From assembly GCA_943787985.1 (NCBI GenBank), contig CALSOO010000004.1:62001-126000 (forward strand): a stretch of DNA of 64,000 nucleotides, given 5' to 3'. The notes under the pieces were generated by a model. It ran no database searches. It was not told the DNA's origin and worked only from the letters and a program-made list of their open reading frames with translations. The translations under genes and the position numbers were made by a program. Numbering within the stretch: position 1 is the first letter of the stretch; each line of letters opens with the position of its first letter. This DNA comes from an uncultured Paracoccaceae bacterium (GTDB taxonomy: Bacteria > Pseudomonadota > Alphaproteobacteria > Rhodobacterales > Rhodobacteraceae). Below are positions 1 to 7,357 of this stretch, piece by piece.

Positions 1-50
1 TTTTCGCAGACTTTGGTGCCAGGCCACAGGAAGACTTCGGAAACAGTCAT
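1..50 (-). CDS. 5' end of an unknown gene running off the left edge
   Basis: Only the first 16 codons are visible (MTVSEVFLWPGTKVCE), reading leftwards out of the window. A good Shine-Dalgarno (AGGAG on the minus strand, about 58-62) sits at normal distance from the ATG at 48-50, so the start is credible. I do not recognise the product from so few residues. It is divergent from an Rrf2/NsrR-like fragment at 131, so it may once have been a target of that regulator; that is inference from position only. Confidence 0.55.
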   Translation of the reverse strand, partial: MTVSEVFLWPGTKVCE

Positions 51-130
51 GAGAATCTCCTTATTTAGTATTTGTAATGCGTATTATATACCACCCTTAA
101 TTGCGCACTTCAAATGCTAAATATATTGGC

Positions 131-190
131 ATGCAACTGCGCAAATTTACCGAGTACGCTCTGCGGATGGTGATCACATCTGCGCTGTGA
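131..190 (+). pseudogene. Rrf2/NsrR-family regulator, N-terminal remnant
   Basis: A 19-residue open frame, MQLRKFTEYALRMVITSAL then TGA, matches the first helix of Rrf2-family regulators such as NsrR and IscR, which usually begin MQLT.FTDYALR. These proteins are normally 130-160 residues, so everything after helix 1 (helix-turn-helix and cluster-binding cysteines) is missing. The following 70 bases do not continue the family in any frame. It lies 80 bp from a divergent gene start, the usual position for an autoregulated NO or Fe-S sensor. I read it as a decayed remnant; a chance short ORF is less likely given the family-like N-terminus. Confidence 0.6.
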
Positions 191-261
191 GTCGAGGCTT
201 GGCTAGCCGACGTATGAGGTCGCCTAGCTTGAGGCGATACGCAGAGTCAGAGCCATTTAGC

Positions 262-1182
262 CTATAGCGTGGACGCCGGTAGTATTGCACCTTGGTGACC
301 GACAACGCGCCTTGCCAGATCATGGGCCTTTTCCAATGCAATGTCGTGAAGGTCTTGACGGGCTATCGCAGCCAAGAATGCTCCATTGAAACTATCGCCA
401 GCGCCAGTGGTATCCACAATTTTTTTCGCCAAGTGATATGTGCCGTGCGGTTCCGTTTCAATCAGGGACAATGGCCCGTTGTGTCCGCACTTGACGGCGC
501 CCAATTGCGCGCCGACATCTCGCAGTCGCTTGGCTATAGCTTGCGGATCCGGGTCCCCGAATAGGGCCTGTTCATCGTCGTGTGATGGAAGGGCGATGTC
601 TGTGATCTGCCAGAACCGTGCAATCTCTAACCGAGCAACATCGACTGTGTCCCACAGCTTGGGGCGGTAGTTGGAATCGAAAGCAACGCGGACACCCCTC
701 GTCCGGGCTTTTGCCAATGTGTGCCACAAAACGTCGCGCCCGGCTTGGCTTAGCACGGCAATTGAAATGCCTGAAAGGTAGACCAGATCACATTCTTTTA
801 TCGCCGCTAAATGGGTCGCTGTGTCATGGGAGAACATTTGGCGGGCTGCTGAATTTTCACGCCAGTAGTGAAAGCTCCGTTCCCCCTTTATGTCGTTCTG
901 GATTGCATAGATGCCGATTTGGCGGGCGGCGTCGCGGGTAACATGTTTGGTTTGAACCCCCTCACTCTCCAGCAAGTCCACCGCCCCTTGTGACAAGAGA
1001 TCGTTCCCGACAACACTCACATAGTGCACCTCGGTATTATCGTTGGTCGCGCTGCGGGCGCAGTAAATCGCAGTGTTCAAAGTATCGCCCCCGAAAGCCA
1101 CGTTAAAGCCTGAATGTGCTTGCGTGATTTCGGCCAAAGGCTCTCCGATGCAGACGATTTTAAAAGCCATACTCTGTTTCAT
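262..1182 (-). CDS. kdgK: PfkB-family sugar kinase, probably 2-dehydro-3-deoxygluconokinase
   Basis: A 306-residue ribokinase-fold kinase that probably phosphorylates 2-keto-3-deoxygluconate to KDPG for the Entner-Doudoroff pathway. The N-terminus (VCIGEPLAEI) and the glycine pair in AFGGDTLNTA are the first PfkB signature region; the second signature DTTGAGDSFNGAFLAA near residues 256-271 contains the catalytic Asp and anion hole. It is the last gene of a minus-strand operon, 14 bp after idnD and downstream of a 2-hydroxyacid reductase, which supports a role in sugar-acid breakdown. A second possible ATG lies four codons in; neither has a strong ribosome site, so the exact start is uncertain. 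Another sugar kinase of the same family (fructokinase, tagatose or 5-dehydro-deoxygluconokinase) cannot be excluded from sequence alone. Confidence 0.8.
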   Translation of the reverse strand: MKQSMAFKIVCIGEPLAEITQAHSGFNVAFGGDTLNTAIYCARSATNDNTEVHYVSVVGNDLLSQGAVDLLESEGVQTKHVTRDAARQIGIYAIQNDIKGERSFHYWRENSAARQMFSHDTATHLAAIKECDLVYLSGISIAVLSQAGRDVLWHTLAKARTRGVRVAFDSNYRPKLWDTVDVARLEIARFWQITDIALPSHDDEQALFGDPDPQAIAKRLRDVGAQLGAVKCGHNGPLSLIETEPHGTYHLAKKIVDTTGAGDSFNGAFLAAIARQDLHDIALEKAHDLARRVVGHQGAILPASTL

Positions 1183-1196
1183 CTAAGATCCAGACC

Positions 1197-2228
1197 CTAG
1201 CTAAATGCAATTTGGATTTTGAGCGCTTGAGTCCGGTCAGACGCCAATTCAAACGCTCTAATCGTATCCGCTAAGGACAAAGTATGCGTCACCAAGGGCG
1301 TAACGTCCAAGCGCCCACTGCGCATCAACTCTATTGCGCTAAAGAATTCAGCGTGAAATCGGAACGAGCCTTTGAAGTTGAGTTCTTTGGCGGTCATGGC
1401 CTGGATGGGCAAAGTCATGTCCCCGCCAAGACCAAGCTGTACTATCGTGGCGCGGGGGCGCATTGAAGGGATCGTTGAGCTTACCACCGGGCCCACGCCT
1501 GTGCATTCAAACAATACTTCAAAGTGGCCCTTGCCGCTGCTGTATACCTCAAGTGCGTCCGGATGATCTGCTACGTTGTGGGTGACATCGGCCCCTATTT
1601 CACGCGCCTTGTTCAAGGTGAAATCAGTGATGTCAGTCGCCACGATCTGTGCCGCACCCGCAGCACGTGCGACCAAAACGGCAAGCGCCCCAATAGGCCC
1701 GCAGCCCGTCACCAACACTTTCTTGCCCAACAAATCACCGGCCTGTTTCGCGGCGTGTAAAACCACGGACAGCGGTTCTGCCATCGCAGCCTCGGCGGCG
1801 GTGAGACCATCAGCCACAGCGCATTGTGCAACGTCTGCCACCAACCATTCCTGAAAGGCACCCTGAATGTGCGGAAAGGGCATGGCCGATCCGTAAAACC
1901 GCATGTTGAGGCAGTGGTTGGGTAGCCCGTCGTCGCAATATTCGCAGGCGCTACAGGGGCGTGAGGGGGAAATAGCGACCAGCTGACCCACGGCTAGGGT
2001 GTCTACACCTTTTCCAAGCCTTTCGATCACGCCGGCCACTTCATGACCCAGCACCATTGGCTGTTTGAGCGTGATGGGTCCAAAGCCGCCATGATTGTAG
2101 TAGTGCAGGTCCGACCCACAAATGCCGCCTGCTTTCATGCGGATCAAAACCTGCCCGGCACCGGGTTCTGGTTGTGGATAGTCTTCGATGCGCAAGTCTT
2201 TGGCAGCGTGGGCAACAATGGCTTTCAT
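1197..2228 (-). CDS. idnD: zinc-dependent L-idonate 5-dehydrogenase
   Basis: A 343-residue medium-chain alcohol dehydrogenase, expected to oxidise L-idonate to 5-ketogluconate with NAD(P). It shows the catalytic zinc ligands (Cys in GGICGSDLHYY, His-Glu in LGHEVAG), the four-cysteine structural zinc loop CSACEYCDDGLPNHC, and a Rossmann motif VTGCGPIGALAVL near residue 175. The Y-Y-N-H stretch after GSDLH is typical of idonate dehydrogenases as opposed to sorbitol dehydrogenases. It is translated after a 2-hydroxyacid reductase (9-bp gap) and before the KDG kinase. The facing operon has the next two enzymes of the same route, a 5-ketogluconate reductase-like SDR and gluconokinase, which strengthens the assignment. 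Confidence 0.85.
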   Translation of the reverse strand: MKAIVAHAAKDLRIEDYPQPEPGAGQVLIRMKAGGICGSDLHYYNHGGFGPITLKQPMVLGHEVAGVIERLGKGVDTLAVGQLVAISPSRPCSACEYCDDGLPNHCLNMRFYGSAMPFPHIQGAFQEWLVADVAQCAVADGLTAAEAAMAEPLSVVLHAAKQAGDLLGKKVLVTGCGPIGALAVLVARAAGAAQIVATDITDFTLNKAREIGADVTHNVADHPDALEVYSSGKGHFEVLFECTGVGPVVSSTIPSMRPRATIVQLGLGGDMTLPIQAMTAKELNFKGSFRFHAEFFSAIELMRSGRLDVTPLVTHTLSLADTIRAFELASDRTQALKIQIAFS

Positions 2229-2237
2229 GATCTATCC

Positions 2238-3185
2238 TCAGGTAACGGGGGTCAGCAGGGGTTGACCTGCAAAATGGGCAGTCAAATTGTCCCGCAGAAG
2301 CTTGCCCATGGCTTGGCGCGTCTCAATTGTGCCCGAAGCGTGGTGGGGTTGCAGCAACACATTGTCCAGTTCAAGAAAACGCGGATCAAGGGCCGGCTCG
2401 CCTTCAAAAACATCCAAAGCGGCAGAGCCGATGGTGCCGGACGAAAGGGCCGCGATCAGAGCCTCTTCATCGATGTTGGCCGCGCGTGAGATGTTTATGA
2501 CCATGCCGTCTGGTCCCAAGGCGTTCAACACGTCCGTTCCGACAATATGGCGCGTGGCGTCAGATGCGGCGAGGGTGACAAACAGAAAATCTACGTGCTG
2601 CGCGAGGGCGACCGCGTCAGACAGAAAGGTCCATTCGGGCGCGTAATCTTTGGCTGCAATGTCAGAATAGGCGATGTCCATGCCAAAGCCCGCAAGCCGT
2701 TTGCCAACCTCAAACCCGATACGTCCCAACCCAAGAATACCTGCTTTTCGTCCAAATACGCGGCGCTTGAGCGGATAGAGACCTTTTTCATTCCACGATC
2801 CATCACGGACCCATTTTTCAGCGCCGATCATGCCGCGGGACTGGCACAGCATCATCGCGACCCCCAGGTCGGCCACGTCTTCGGTCAGGACGTCGGGTGT
2901 GTTGGTCACGGCAATGCCGCGCTCGCGACAAGCAGCCAGATCAACCGCGTCATAGCCTACCCCGTAGACTGCGATCATTTCAAGGTTCGGGCAAGCCGAG
3001 ATCATCGCGCGGTCAGCACCCAATTCGCCCCGTGTTGCGATGGCGCGCACATTTTTTCCGACGTGTGCGAGGCACGCGGCAGGGTCGTTTTGTTCGAACA
3101 ACCGGCACGTGTCGAATGCCGCATCCAATGGTTCCTGATCCCAATCAGGGTAGGGGCCGACTTGCAGAATGATGGGTTTCGACAT
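2238..3185 (-). CDS. D-isomer-specific 2-hydroxyacid dehydrogenase
   Basis: A 315-residue NAD(P)-dependent reductase of the glyoxylate/hydroxypyruvate/2-ketogluconate reductase group. The nucleotide-binding motif GILGLGRIGFEVGKRL is near residues 149-164; the catalytic Arg is in NISRAANIDE, the Glu in FEGEPALDPRF and the His in QPHHASG, all in the family order. It opens the minus-strand operon next to the divergent regulatory region, and is followed by idnD. In this context a 2-ketogluconate or hydroxypyruvate reductase role fits; substrate cannot be read from sequence. A related gene at 24464-25450 is a separate, more distant paralogue. Confidence 0.85.
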   Translation of the reverse strand: MSKPIILQVGPYPDWDQEPLDAAFDTCRLFEQNDPAACLAHVGKNVRAIATRGELGADRAMISACPNLEMIAVYGVGYDAVDLAACRERGIAVTNTPDVLTEDVADLGVAMMLCQSRGMIGAEKWVRDGSWNEKGLYPLKRRVFGRKAGILGLGRIGFEVGKRLAGFGMDIAYSDIAAKDYAPEWTFLSDAVALAQHVDFLFVTLAASDATRHIVGTDVLNALGPDGMVINISRAANIDEEALIAALSSGTIGSAALDVFEGEPALDPRFLELDNVLLQPHHASGTIETRQAMGKLLRDNLTAHFAGQPLLTPVT

Positions 3186-3200
3186 TGGGACATTCCTAAC

Positions 3201-3240
3201 TTGACATACTTTGGTATCGGTAACATGTTATCGGTAACTA
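3201..3240. promoter_or_regulatory. divergent promoter with two overlapping GntR/LacI-type operators
   Basis: A TTGACA hexamer (3201-3206) is followed by two imperfect palindromes, TTGGTATCGGTAACAT (3211-3226) and ATGTTATCGGTAACTA (3225-3240). Both share the central TATCGGTAAC core and resemble the GntR operator of enterobacteria (ATGTTACCGGTAACAT). They lie between the divergent 2-hydroxyacid reductase and idnO genes and overlap the likely -10 region, so repression of both operons is expected. The LacI-family regulator at 5766-6767 is the natural candidate to bind here. Confidence 0.65.
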
Positions 3241-3290
3241 AATTGGCGCTGTCAAGTTTGCCAAATCTAAAACTCAAAATGGGGACTGTT

Positions 3291-4046
3291 ATGTCAGACT
3301 TATTCTCGCTCGTTGGAAAAACCGCTTTGATTACAGGATCATCGCAAGGCATCGGGTATGCGTTGGCCAAAGGGCTTATAAACGCAGGTGCGCGCGTTGT
3401 TCTGAATGGCCGCGATACAGACAAGTTGGCTGGTGCGGCGGCTGCATTGGGTGAAGGGGTGGAGACGCTGGCCTTTGATGCCACAGACCACGAGGCCGTG
3501 CGTAAAGCGGTGGATGGATTCGAGGCGGCAAGCGGTTCCATCGACATTTTGGTCAACAACGCAGGCATGCAGCACCGTACCGAGCTTGAGAATTTTCCAG
3601 CAGAGGCATTTGAAAAGCTGCTGCAAACCAATGTTGCGAGTGTTTTTCACGTAGGACAAGCCGTTGCGCGGCACATGATCGGGCGGCGGACTGGCAAAAT
3701 CATCAACATCGCAAGCGTGCAAACCGCTCTCGCACGACCAGGTATTGCACCCTACACCGCGACCAAAGGGGCTGTCGGCAACTTGACCAAAGGCATGGCG
3801 ACCGATTGGGCGCAGTATGGGTTGCAGTGCAATGCCATTGCCCCAGGCTATTTCGACACGCCCCTGAACGCCGCCTTGGTGGCAGACAAAGATTTCTCTG
3901 CATGGCTGGAAAAGCGCACGCCAGCGGGTCGTTGGGGCAATGTCGACGAACTGGTGGGGGCATGTGTCTTTTTGTCGTCTGCTGCATCTAGTTTTGTGAA
4001 TGGTCACACGTTGTACGTCGATGGCGGCATCACGGCGTCACTTTAA
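3291..4046 (+). CDS. idnO: SDR-family gluconate 5-dehydrogenase (5-ketogluconate reductase)
   Basis: A 251-residue classical short-chain dehydrogenase that would interconvert 5-keto-D-gluconate and D-gluconate with NADP(H). The cofactor motif TGSSQGIG is near residues 14-21, NNAG near 87-90, and the catalytic Ser-Tyr-Lys triad is in IASVQTALARPGIAPYTATKG. The start at 3291 is chosen because GGGGA lies just upstream and the protein then has the family length; the same frame is open far upstream but that part antisenses the divergent gene. Its stop overlaps the start of gntK by one base (TAATG), so the two are translationally coupled. IdnD on the facing strand makes its substrate. Confidence 0.88.
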   Translation: MSDLFSLVGKTALITGSSQGIGYALAKGLINAGARVVLNGRDTDKLAGAAAALGEGVETLAFDATDHEAVRKAVDGFEAASGSIDILVNNAGMQHRTELENFPAEAFEKLLQTNVASVFHVGQAVARHMIGRRTGKIINIASVQTALARPGIAPYTATKGAVGNLTKGMATDWAQYGLQCNAIAPGYFDTPLNAALVADKDFSAWLEKRTPAGRWGNVDELVGACVFLSSAASSFVNGHTLYVDGGITASL

Positions 4047-4546
4047 TGCGATGTTATGTGCTGATGGGCGTGTCGGGCTGTGGTAAATCTTCGGTGGGCG
4101 TGGCGCTCGCGGTGACGTGTGGCATGACTTTCATTGATGGCGACGATCTGCATCCACAAAGTAATATAGAGAAAATGTCCCGTGGCATTCCGCTGACCGA
4201 TGCGGATCGCGCGCCGTGGTTGGCGGATGTGGGGCATGTGCTTGCCAAAGGGTCAAAGCCTGTAGTGATTGGGTGTTCTGCGCTCAAGAAAAAGTACCGC
4301 AACATCATTCGCTCCGAAGTGCCGGAGCCGGTGCATTTTTTGCATCTTGATGCGTCTCAAGACGTTTTGGCGCGGCGTGTTGCTGGGCGAGGCGGGCATT
4401 TTATGCCGAAAGCGTTATTGGACAGCCAGTTTGAGGCACTTGAGCGTTTGGAAACAGACGAATGGGGTGGTCGGATTGATATTGCGCAGGCCTACCCACA
4501 CGTGATCGCGCAAGCAGAGACTTACGTAAGGGAGACTATGATATGA
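4046..4546 (+). CDS. gntK: gluconokinase
   Basis: A 166-residue P-loop kinase that phosphorylates D-gluconate to 6-phosphogluconate. The Walker A motif GVSGCGKSS is at residues 8-16, followed by the GntK hallmark DGDDLHPQSNIEKMSRGIPLTD segment and the lid region with CSALKKKYR. Length is typical of thermoresistant-type gluconokinases. It overlaps idnO by one base and the next reductase gene by four (ATGA), so it is part of a tight operon. Together with idnD and idnO it completes idonate to 6-phosphogluconate. Confidence 0.92.
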   Translation: MRCYVLMGVSGCGKSSVGVALAVTCGMTFIDGDDLHPQSNIEKMSRGIPLTDADRAPWLADVGHVLAKGSKPVVIGCSALKKKYRNIIRSEVPEPVHFLHLDASQDVLARRVAGRGGHFMPKALLDSQFEALERLETDEWGGRIDIAQAYPHVIAQAETYVRETMI

Positions 4547-5430
4547 GCGAACGCATAGCTTTAATCGGCGCGGGCGTAATGGGCGGTGCCATTGGCACGC
4601 GATTGTTGGAAACGGGCAATACACTGAAAGTCTTCGATCTGGACGCTGATAAAGTGGAAGAGCTGGTTGCAAAGGGCGCAACGGCCGCAAGTTCCGCAGC
4701 TCTTGCCAGTCAAGATGTCGATTTTGTCATAACCAGTCTCAACGCCTCGCGCATCGTCGGATTGGCGGCTTTTGGCAAGGACGGTATTGTCGAAGGGGCG
4801 GCCAAAGGCACCGTGATTATCGACATGTCGTCGATTGAGCCTGAGGCCACGCAGAAGTTCGCCAAAATGGCTGCTGAAAAGGGCCTTGCTTGGGTCGATA
4901 GCCCGCTGTCCGGTGGCGTCCCCAAAGCGCTTACCGGAGAGTTGACCTTGATGGCAGGCGGAGAGGCCGCAGATGTTGAACGGGCACATGTCGCGCTGAA
5001 ACATGTGGCAGCCAATTATACACACATGGGTCCTGCTGGGGCAGGGCAGACTACCAAATTGATCAATCAGGTGTTGTGCGGTCTGGGGTTCTTGGCGGTT
5101 GCAGAGGCCACCCAGCTGGCGCTTGATGCGGGGGTTGATGCGACCAAGATACCGCAAGCGCTCAAAGGCGGGCGCGCGGATTCAGCCTTGCTTCAGGAAT
5201 ACCTGCCGCGGTTTGTGGACAAGGATTACCGCCGCACAGGCCGGATCGACAACATGGTCAAAGACCTGAATGCAGTGAATGATCTGGCGCGGCAGACCGG
5301 TACGTCGATGCCGTTGACCGCGCTTTGCGCAGAGATCCACCGGATGCTGACAGCTGCGGGTCTTGGTGGCGAGGATCAGGCCGCTGTCATGGAATATTTT
5401 AAAGGTGCAAGAGAGGAGTTTGGCGCATGA
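4543..5430 (+). CDS. 3-hydroxyisobutyrate-dehydrogenase-family reductase (tartronate semialdehyde reductase-like)
   Basis: A 295-residue beta-hydroxyacid dehydrogenase. The N-terminal Rossmann motif is IGAGVMGGAIGTRLL, the substrate-binding signature appears as DSPLSGGVPKALTGELTLMAGG near 126-147, and the catalytic Lys lies in GAGQTTKLINQVL. Members reduce tartronate semialdehyde to D-glycerate or oxidise 3-hydroxyisobutyrate or similar acids. The start overlaps gntK by four bases and the stop overlaps the following small gene by four, so expression is coupled to gluconate use. In this context a role on a C3 sugar-acid intermediate is likely, but the substrate is inferred. Confidence 0.82.
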   Translation: MSERIALIGAGVMGGAIGTRLLETGNTLKVFDLDADKVEELVAKGATAASSAALASQDVDFVITSLNASRIVGLAAFGKDGIVEGAAKGTVIIDMSSIEPEATQKFAKMAAEKGLAWVDSPLSGGVPKALTGELTLMAGGEAADVERAHVALKHVAANYTHMGPAGAGQTTKLINQVLCGLGFLAVAEATQLALDAGVDATKIPQALKGGRADSALLQEYLPRFVDKDYRRTGRIDNMVKDLNAVNDLARQTGTSMPLTALCAEIHRMLTAAGLGGEDQAAVMEYFKGAREEFGA

Positions 5431-5759
5431 TTACGAGATTTGCTTTGTTTGAGGGAACCATCAAAAGCGATCAGGTCGCAGCCTTCCGTACAGCGGTAAA
5501 GGAGCGCCTTGTGCCATTGTGGACGCAGTTCCCCGGAAATACGGATGTGCGCGTGATGTTTAGCGATGATCGCGATGACGGGGCCCCTGAGTTTCCATTG
5601 ATCCTTGCGATCACCTATCCTGACAACAGCGTCATGGACGCCGCACTGGAGGCGCCTGCGCGCTATCAATCAAAAGAGGTCACAGGCCAGATCGTCGAAG
5701 AGTTCTTTGACGGGCGTATCCATCATCATGTAACGCAACTGAATGAATACAAGGCATAA
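5427..5759 (+). CDS. small conserved protein of the gluconate operon, ferredoxin-like fold suspected
   Basis: A 110-residue soluble protein without signal peptide or membrane segment. Its layout (strand ITRFALFEGTI, helix SDQVAAFRTAVKERLVPLWTQF, strands DVRVMFSDD and PLILAITYPD, helix, then FFDGRIHHHV) looks like a dimeric alpha-beta barrel of the EthD/Dabb/antibiotic monooxygenase kind. It overlaps the upstream reductase by four bases (ATGA) and ends six bases before the regulator, so it is an operon member. I cannot name a function; an isomerase or epimerase-like helper acting on a sugar acid, or a binding protein, would fit the location. The C-terminal His run (HHH) is a candidate metal or substrate contact. 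Confidence 0.75.
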   Translation: MITRFALFEGTIKSDQVAAFRTAVKERLVPLWTQFPGNTDVRVMFSDDRDDGAPEFPLILAITYPDNSVMDAALEAPARYQSKEVTGQIVEEFFDGRIHHHVTQLNEYKA

Positions 5760-5765
5760 CCTAAT

Positions 5766-6767
5766 ATGACGAGCAGGGTAACGATGCGCGACGTGGCACG
5801 GGTCGTCGGAAAATCGCCCATGACCGTTAGTCGTGCCCTGCGCGGTGACACGACAGTAAGTGCAAAAACACGCGCGCTGGTTCGCCAAAACGCGGATGAG
5901 ATGGGATATGTGTATGACAGCACAGCCCATGTTTTCCGCACTCAAAAAAGCGGGTTTGTCGCGGTCACTGTGCCGTCAATCAACAACGCAAACTTTGCCG
6001 AGACGTTTCGTGGTCTTTCAGATGGGTTGGAGGGCACAGGCATGCAATTGCTGTTGGGCAGCACGAATTACAGTGTTGATAAAGAGCTGGAAGTCGTCCG
6101 CCAGTTGTTGGCTCGAAACCCTGAGGCGATTGTCCTGACTGGGGGCACCCACTTGCCGCAAACACGCCGACTTTTGGAAAAAGCGCAAATACCGGTGATC
6201 GAGATTTGGGACTTGGCGAGTGATCCTTTGGGTCATGTTGTCGGGTTTTCAAACGCGGATGCGATGTCCAAAATCGTGCATGACTTGGCTGAAAATGGGC
6301 GGCGAAAACTCGCATTCATTGGGGCCTCTGAGGGTAGCGATATGCGGGGTTCTGCGCGGCGTGAAGGTGTAATTGCTGCGGCGCAATCCCTTGGCTTGCC
6401 AGAAGTACGGGTGATTGATGCGGGCTTTGCGCCGGTCTCGATGCGGCATGGGATGCGGGCTGTGCAAAAACTTGGGCAAGCTATCAAACAGCTTGATGCA
6501 TTGGTCTGTGTGTCCGATCCTGTGGCCTTTGGTGCGTTGAACGAATGCAGGCGAATGGGTATCAATATCCCTCAAGACCTTGCGATCACAGGCTTTGGCA
6601 ATTTTGAAGTCGCGACAGTTTCGAGCCCGTCAATAACGACCGTAAACGTGCATGCCAATCAAATCGGCCGCAAAGTTGCAAACGTTTTACAAGATATCTT
6701 TGCGGGTCAAATTGACGCCCAATGGATCGACGTTGGGTCAACACTTGTGCGGGGCGAAACCGTCTAA
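5766..6767 (+). CDS. LacI-family repressor, GntR-like
   Basis: A 333-residue transcription factor. The N-terminal LacI helix-turn-helix is clear (VTMRDVARVVGKSPMTVSRAL, residues 4-24; hinge near ENADEMGY-like RQNADEMGYVYD), followed by a periplasmic-binding-protein-like sugar sensor (GFVAVTVPSINNANFAE, FIGASEGSDMRG, CVSDPVAFGALNECRRMG, ITGFGNFEVA). It resembles GntR, which senses gluconate. It is the last gene of the gluconate operon, six bases after the previous stop, and probably controls the two operators at 3211-3240. Its 3' end overlaps the stop of the convergent LacI remnant. Confidence 0.88.
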   Translation: MTSRVTMRDVARVVGKSPMTVSRALRGDTTVSAKTRALVRQNADEMGYVYDSTAHVFRTQKSGFVAVTVPSINNANFAETFRGLSDGLEGTGMQLLLGSTNYSVDKELEVVRQLLARNPEAIVLTGGTHLPQTRRLLEKAQIPVIEIWDLASDPLGHVVGFSNADAMSKIVHDLAENGRRKLAFIGASEGSDMRGSARREGVIAAAQSLGLPEVRVIDAGFAPVSMRHGMRAVQKLGQAIKQLDALVCVSDPVAFGALNECRRMGINIPQDLAITGFGNFEVATVSSPSITTVNVHANQIGRKVANVLQDIFAGQIDAQWIDVGSTLVRGETV

Positions 6768-7301
6768 CCGCCATGAAGGTTACGCACAGTGGAGCCAGGG
6801 ATCAGGGAAAATCCAATGTCACGCACATGGGGCGTCGGTTCTCCTGACAGTCGTGACATCATCATCTCAGCGGCGGCCTGTCCAATCTTGAGATGTGGAA
6901 CATGCATTGACGTCATACGCTTTGGCAAAACCGCCGCTATGGGCAAATCGCCCCAGCCTGCGATGCCGATGTCGTTGGGAACATGCAGTCCTTTTAAGGC
7001 GCAATACTGCATGCCGCCAAAGGCCATCGTATCGTTTTGATAAAAGATGCAATCCAAACTAGGGGTTGAGGCCAGCAGTTGTTCGGTTCCGTAATAGCCG
7101 GGGTAGTAACTGGCCGTGTCGTGCAAGCACAGCTGTTTGGTCACCTCACCTCCGCCCGCTTCCACGGCTTTGGTAAATCCTGCCAGCCGCGTTGTGGCGG
7201 CATTGGCGGTATCGTGCGATGTGCCCACAAAGCCGATATTACGGTACCCGCTGTAAAACGCGGAGCAATAATGGGCCACAGAAACGACTGCTTAGCGCGG
7301 T
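6764..7301 (-). pseudogene. LacI-family regulator, 5' part lost at an IS21 boundary
   Basis: About 175 residues of the C-terminal sensor half of a second LacI/GntR-type repressor remain: YRNIGFVGTSHDTANAATTR, DCIFYQNDTMAFGGMQYC, GIAGWGDLPIAAVLPKRMTS, and a normal C-terminus. The DNA-binding domain and the first sensor lobe, some 160 residues, are absent, and the frame meets a stop at 7292-7294, a few bases before the IS21-type end at 7302. The gene therefore appears cut by the insertion or an associated deletion. Nothing resembling the missing half is found on the other side of the element. It is convergent with the intact regulator and overlaps its 3' end. Confidence 0.85.
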
Positions 7302-7357
7302 TGTAGCGGAGTAAAAGTCCGCCAGTTTGTGCCCTTCGAGTTATCGGAGGGCGGGAG

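Noticed and set aside
220..237. Terminator hairpin after kdgK (TCGCCT...AGGCGA)
   Set aside because: Six-base stem with no T-run on the required strand; could be chance.
2547..3290. In-frame 248-codon N-terminal extension of the idnO gene
   Set aside because: It is antisense to the 2-hydroxyacid dehydrogenase, crosses the operator region, and the SDR fold begins at 3291 after a good ribosome site.
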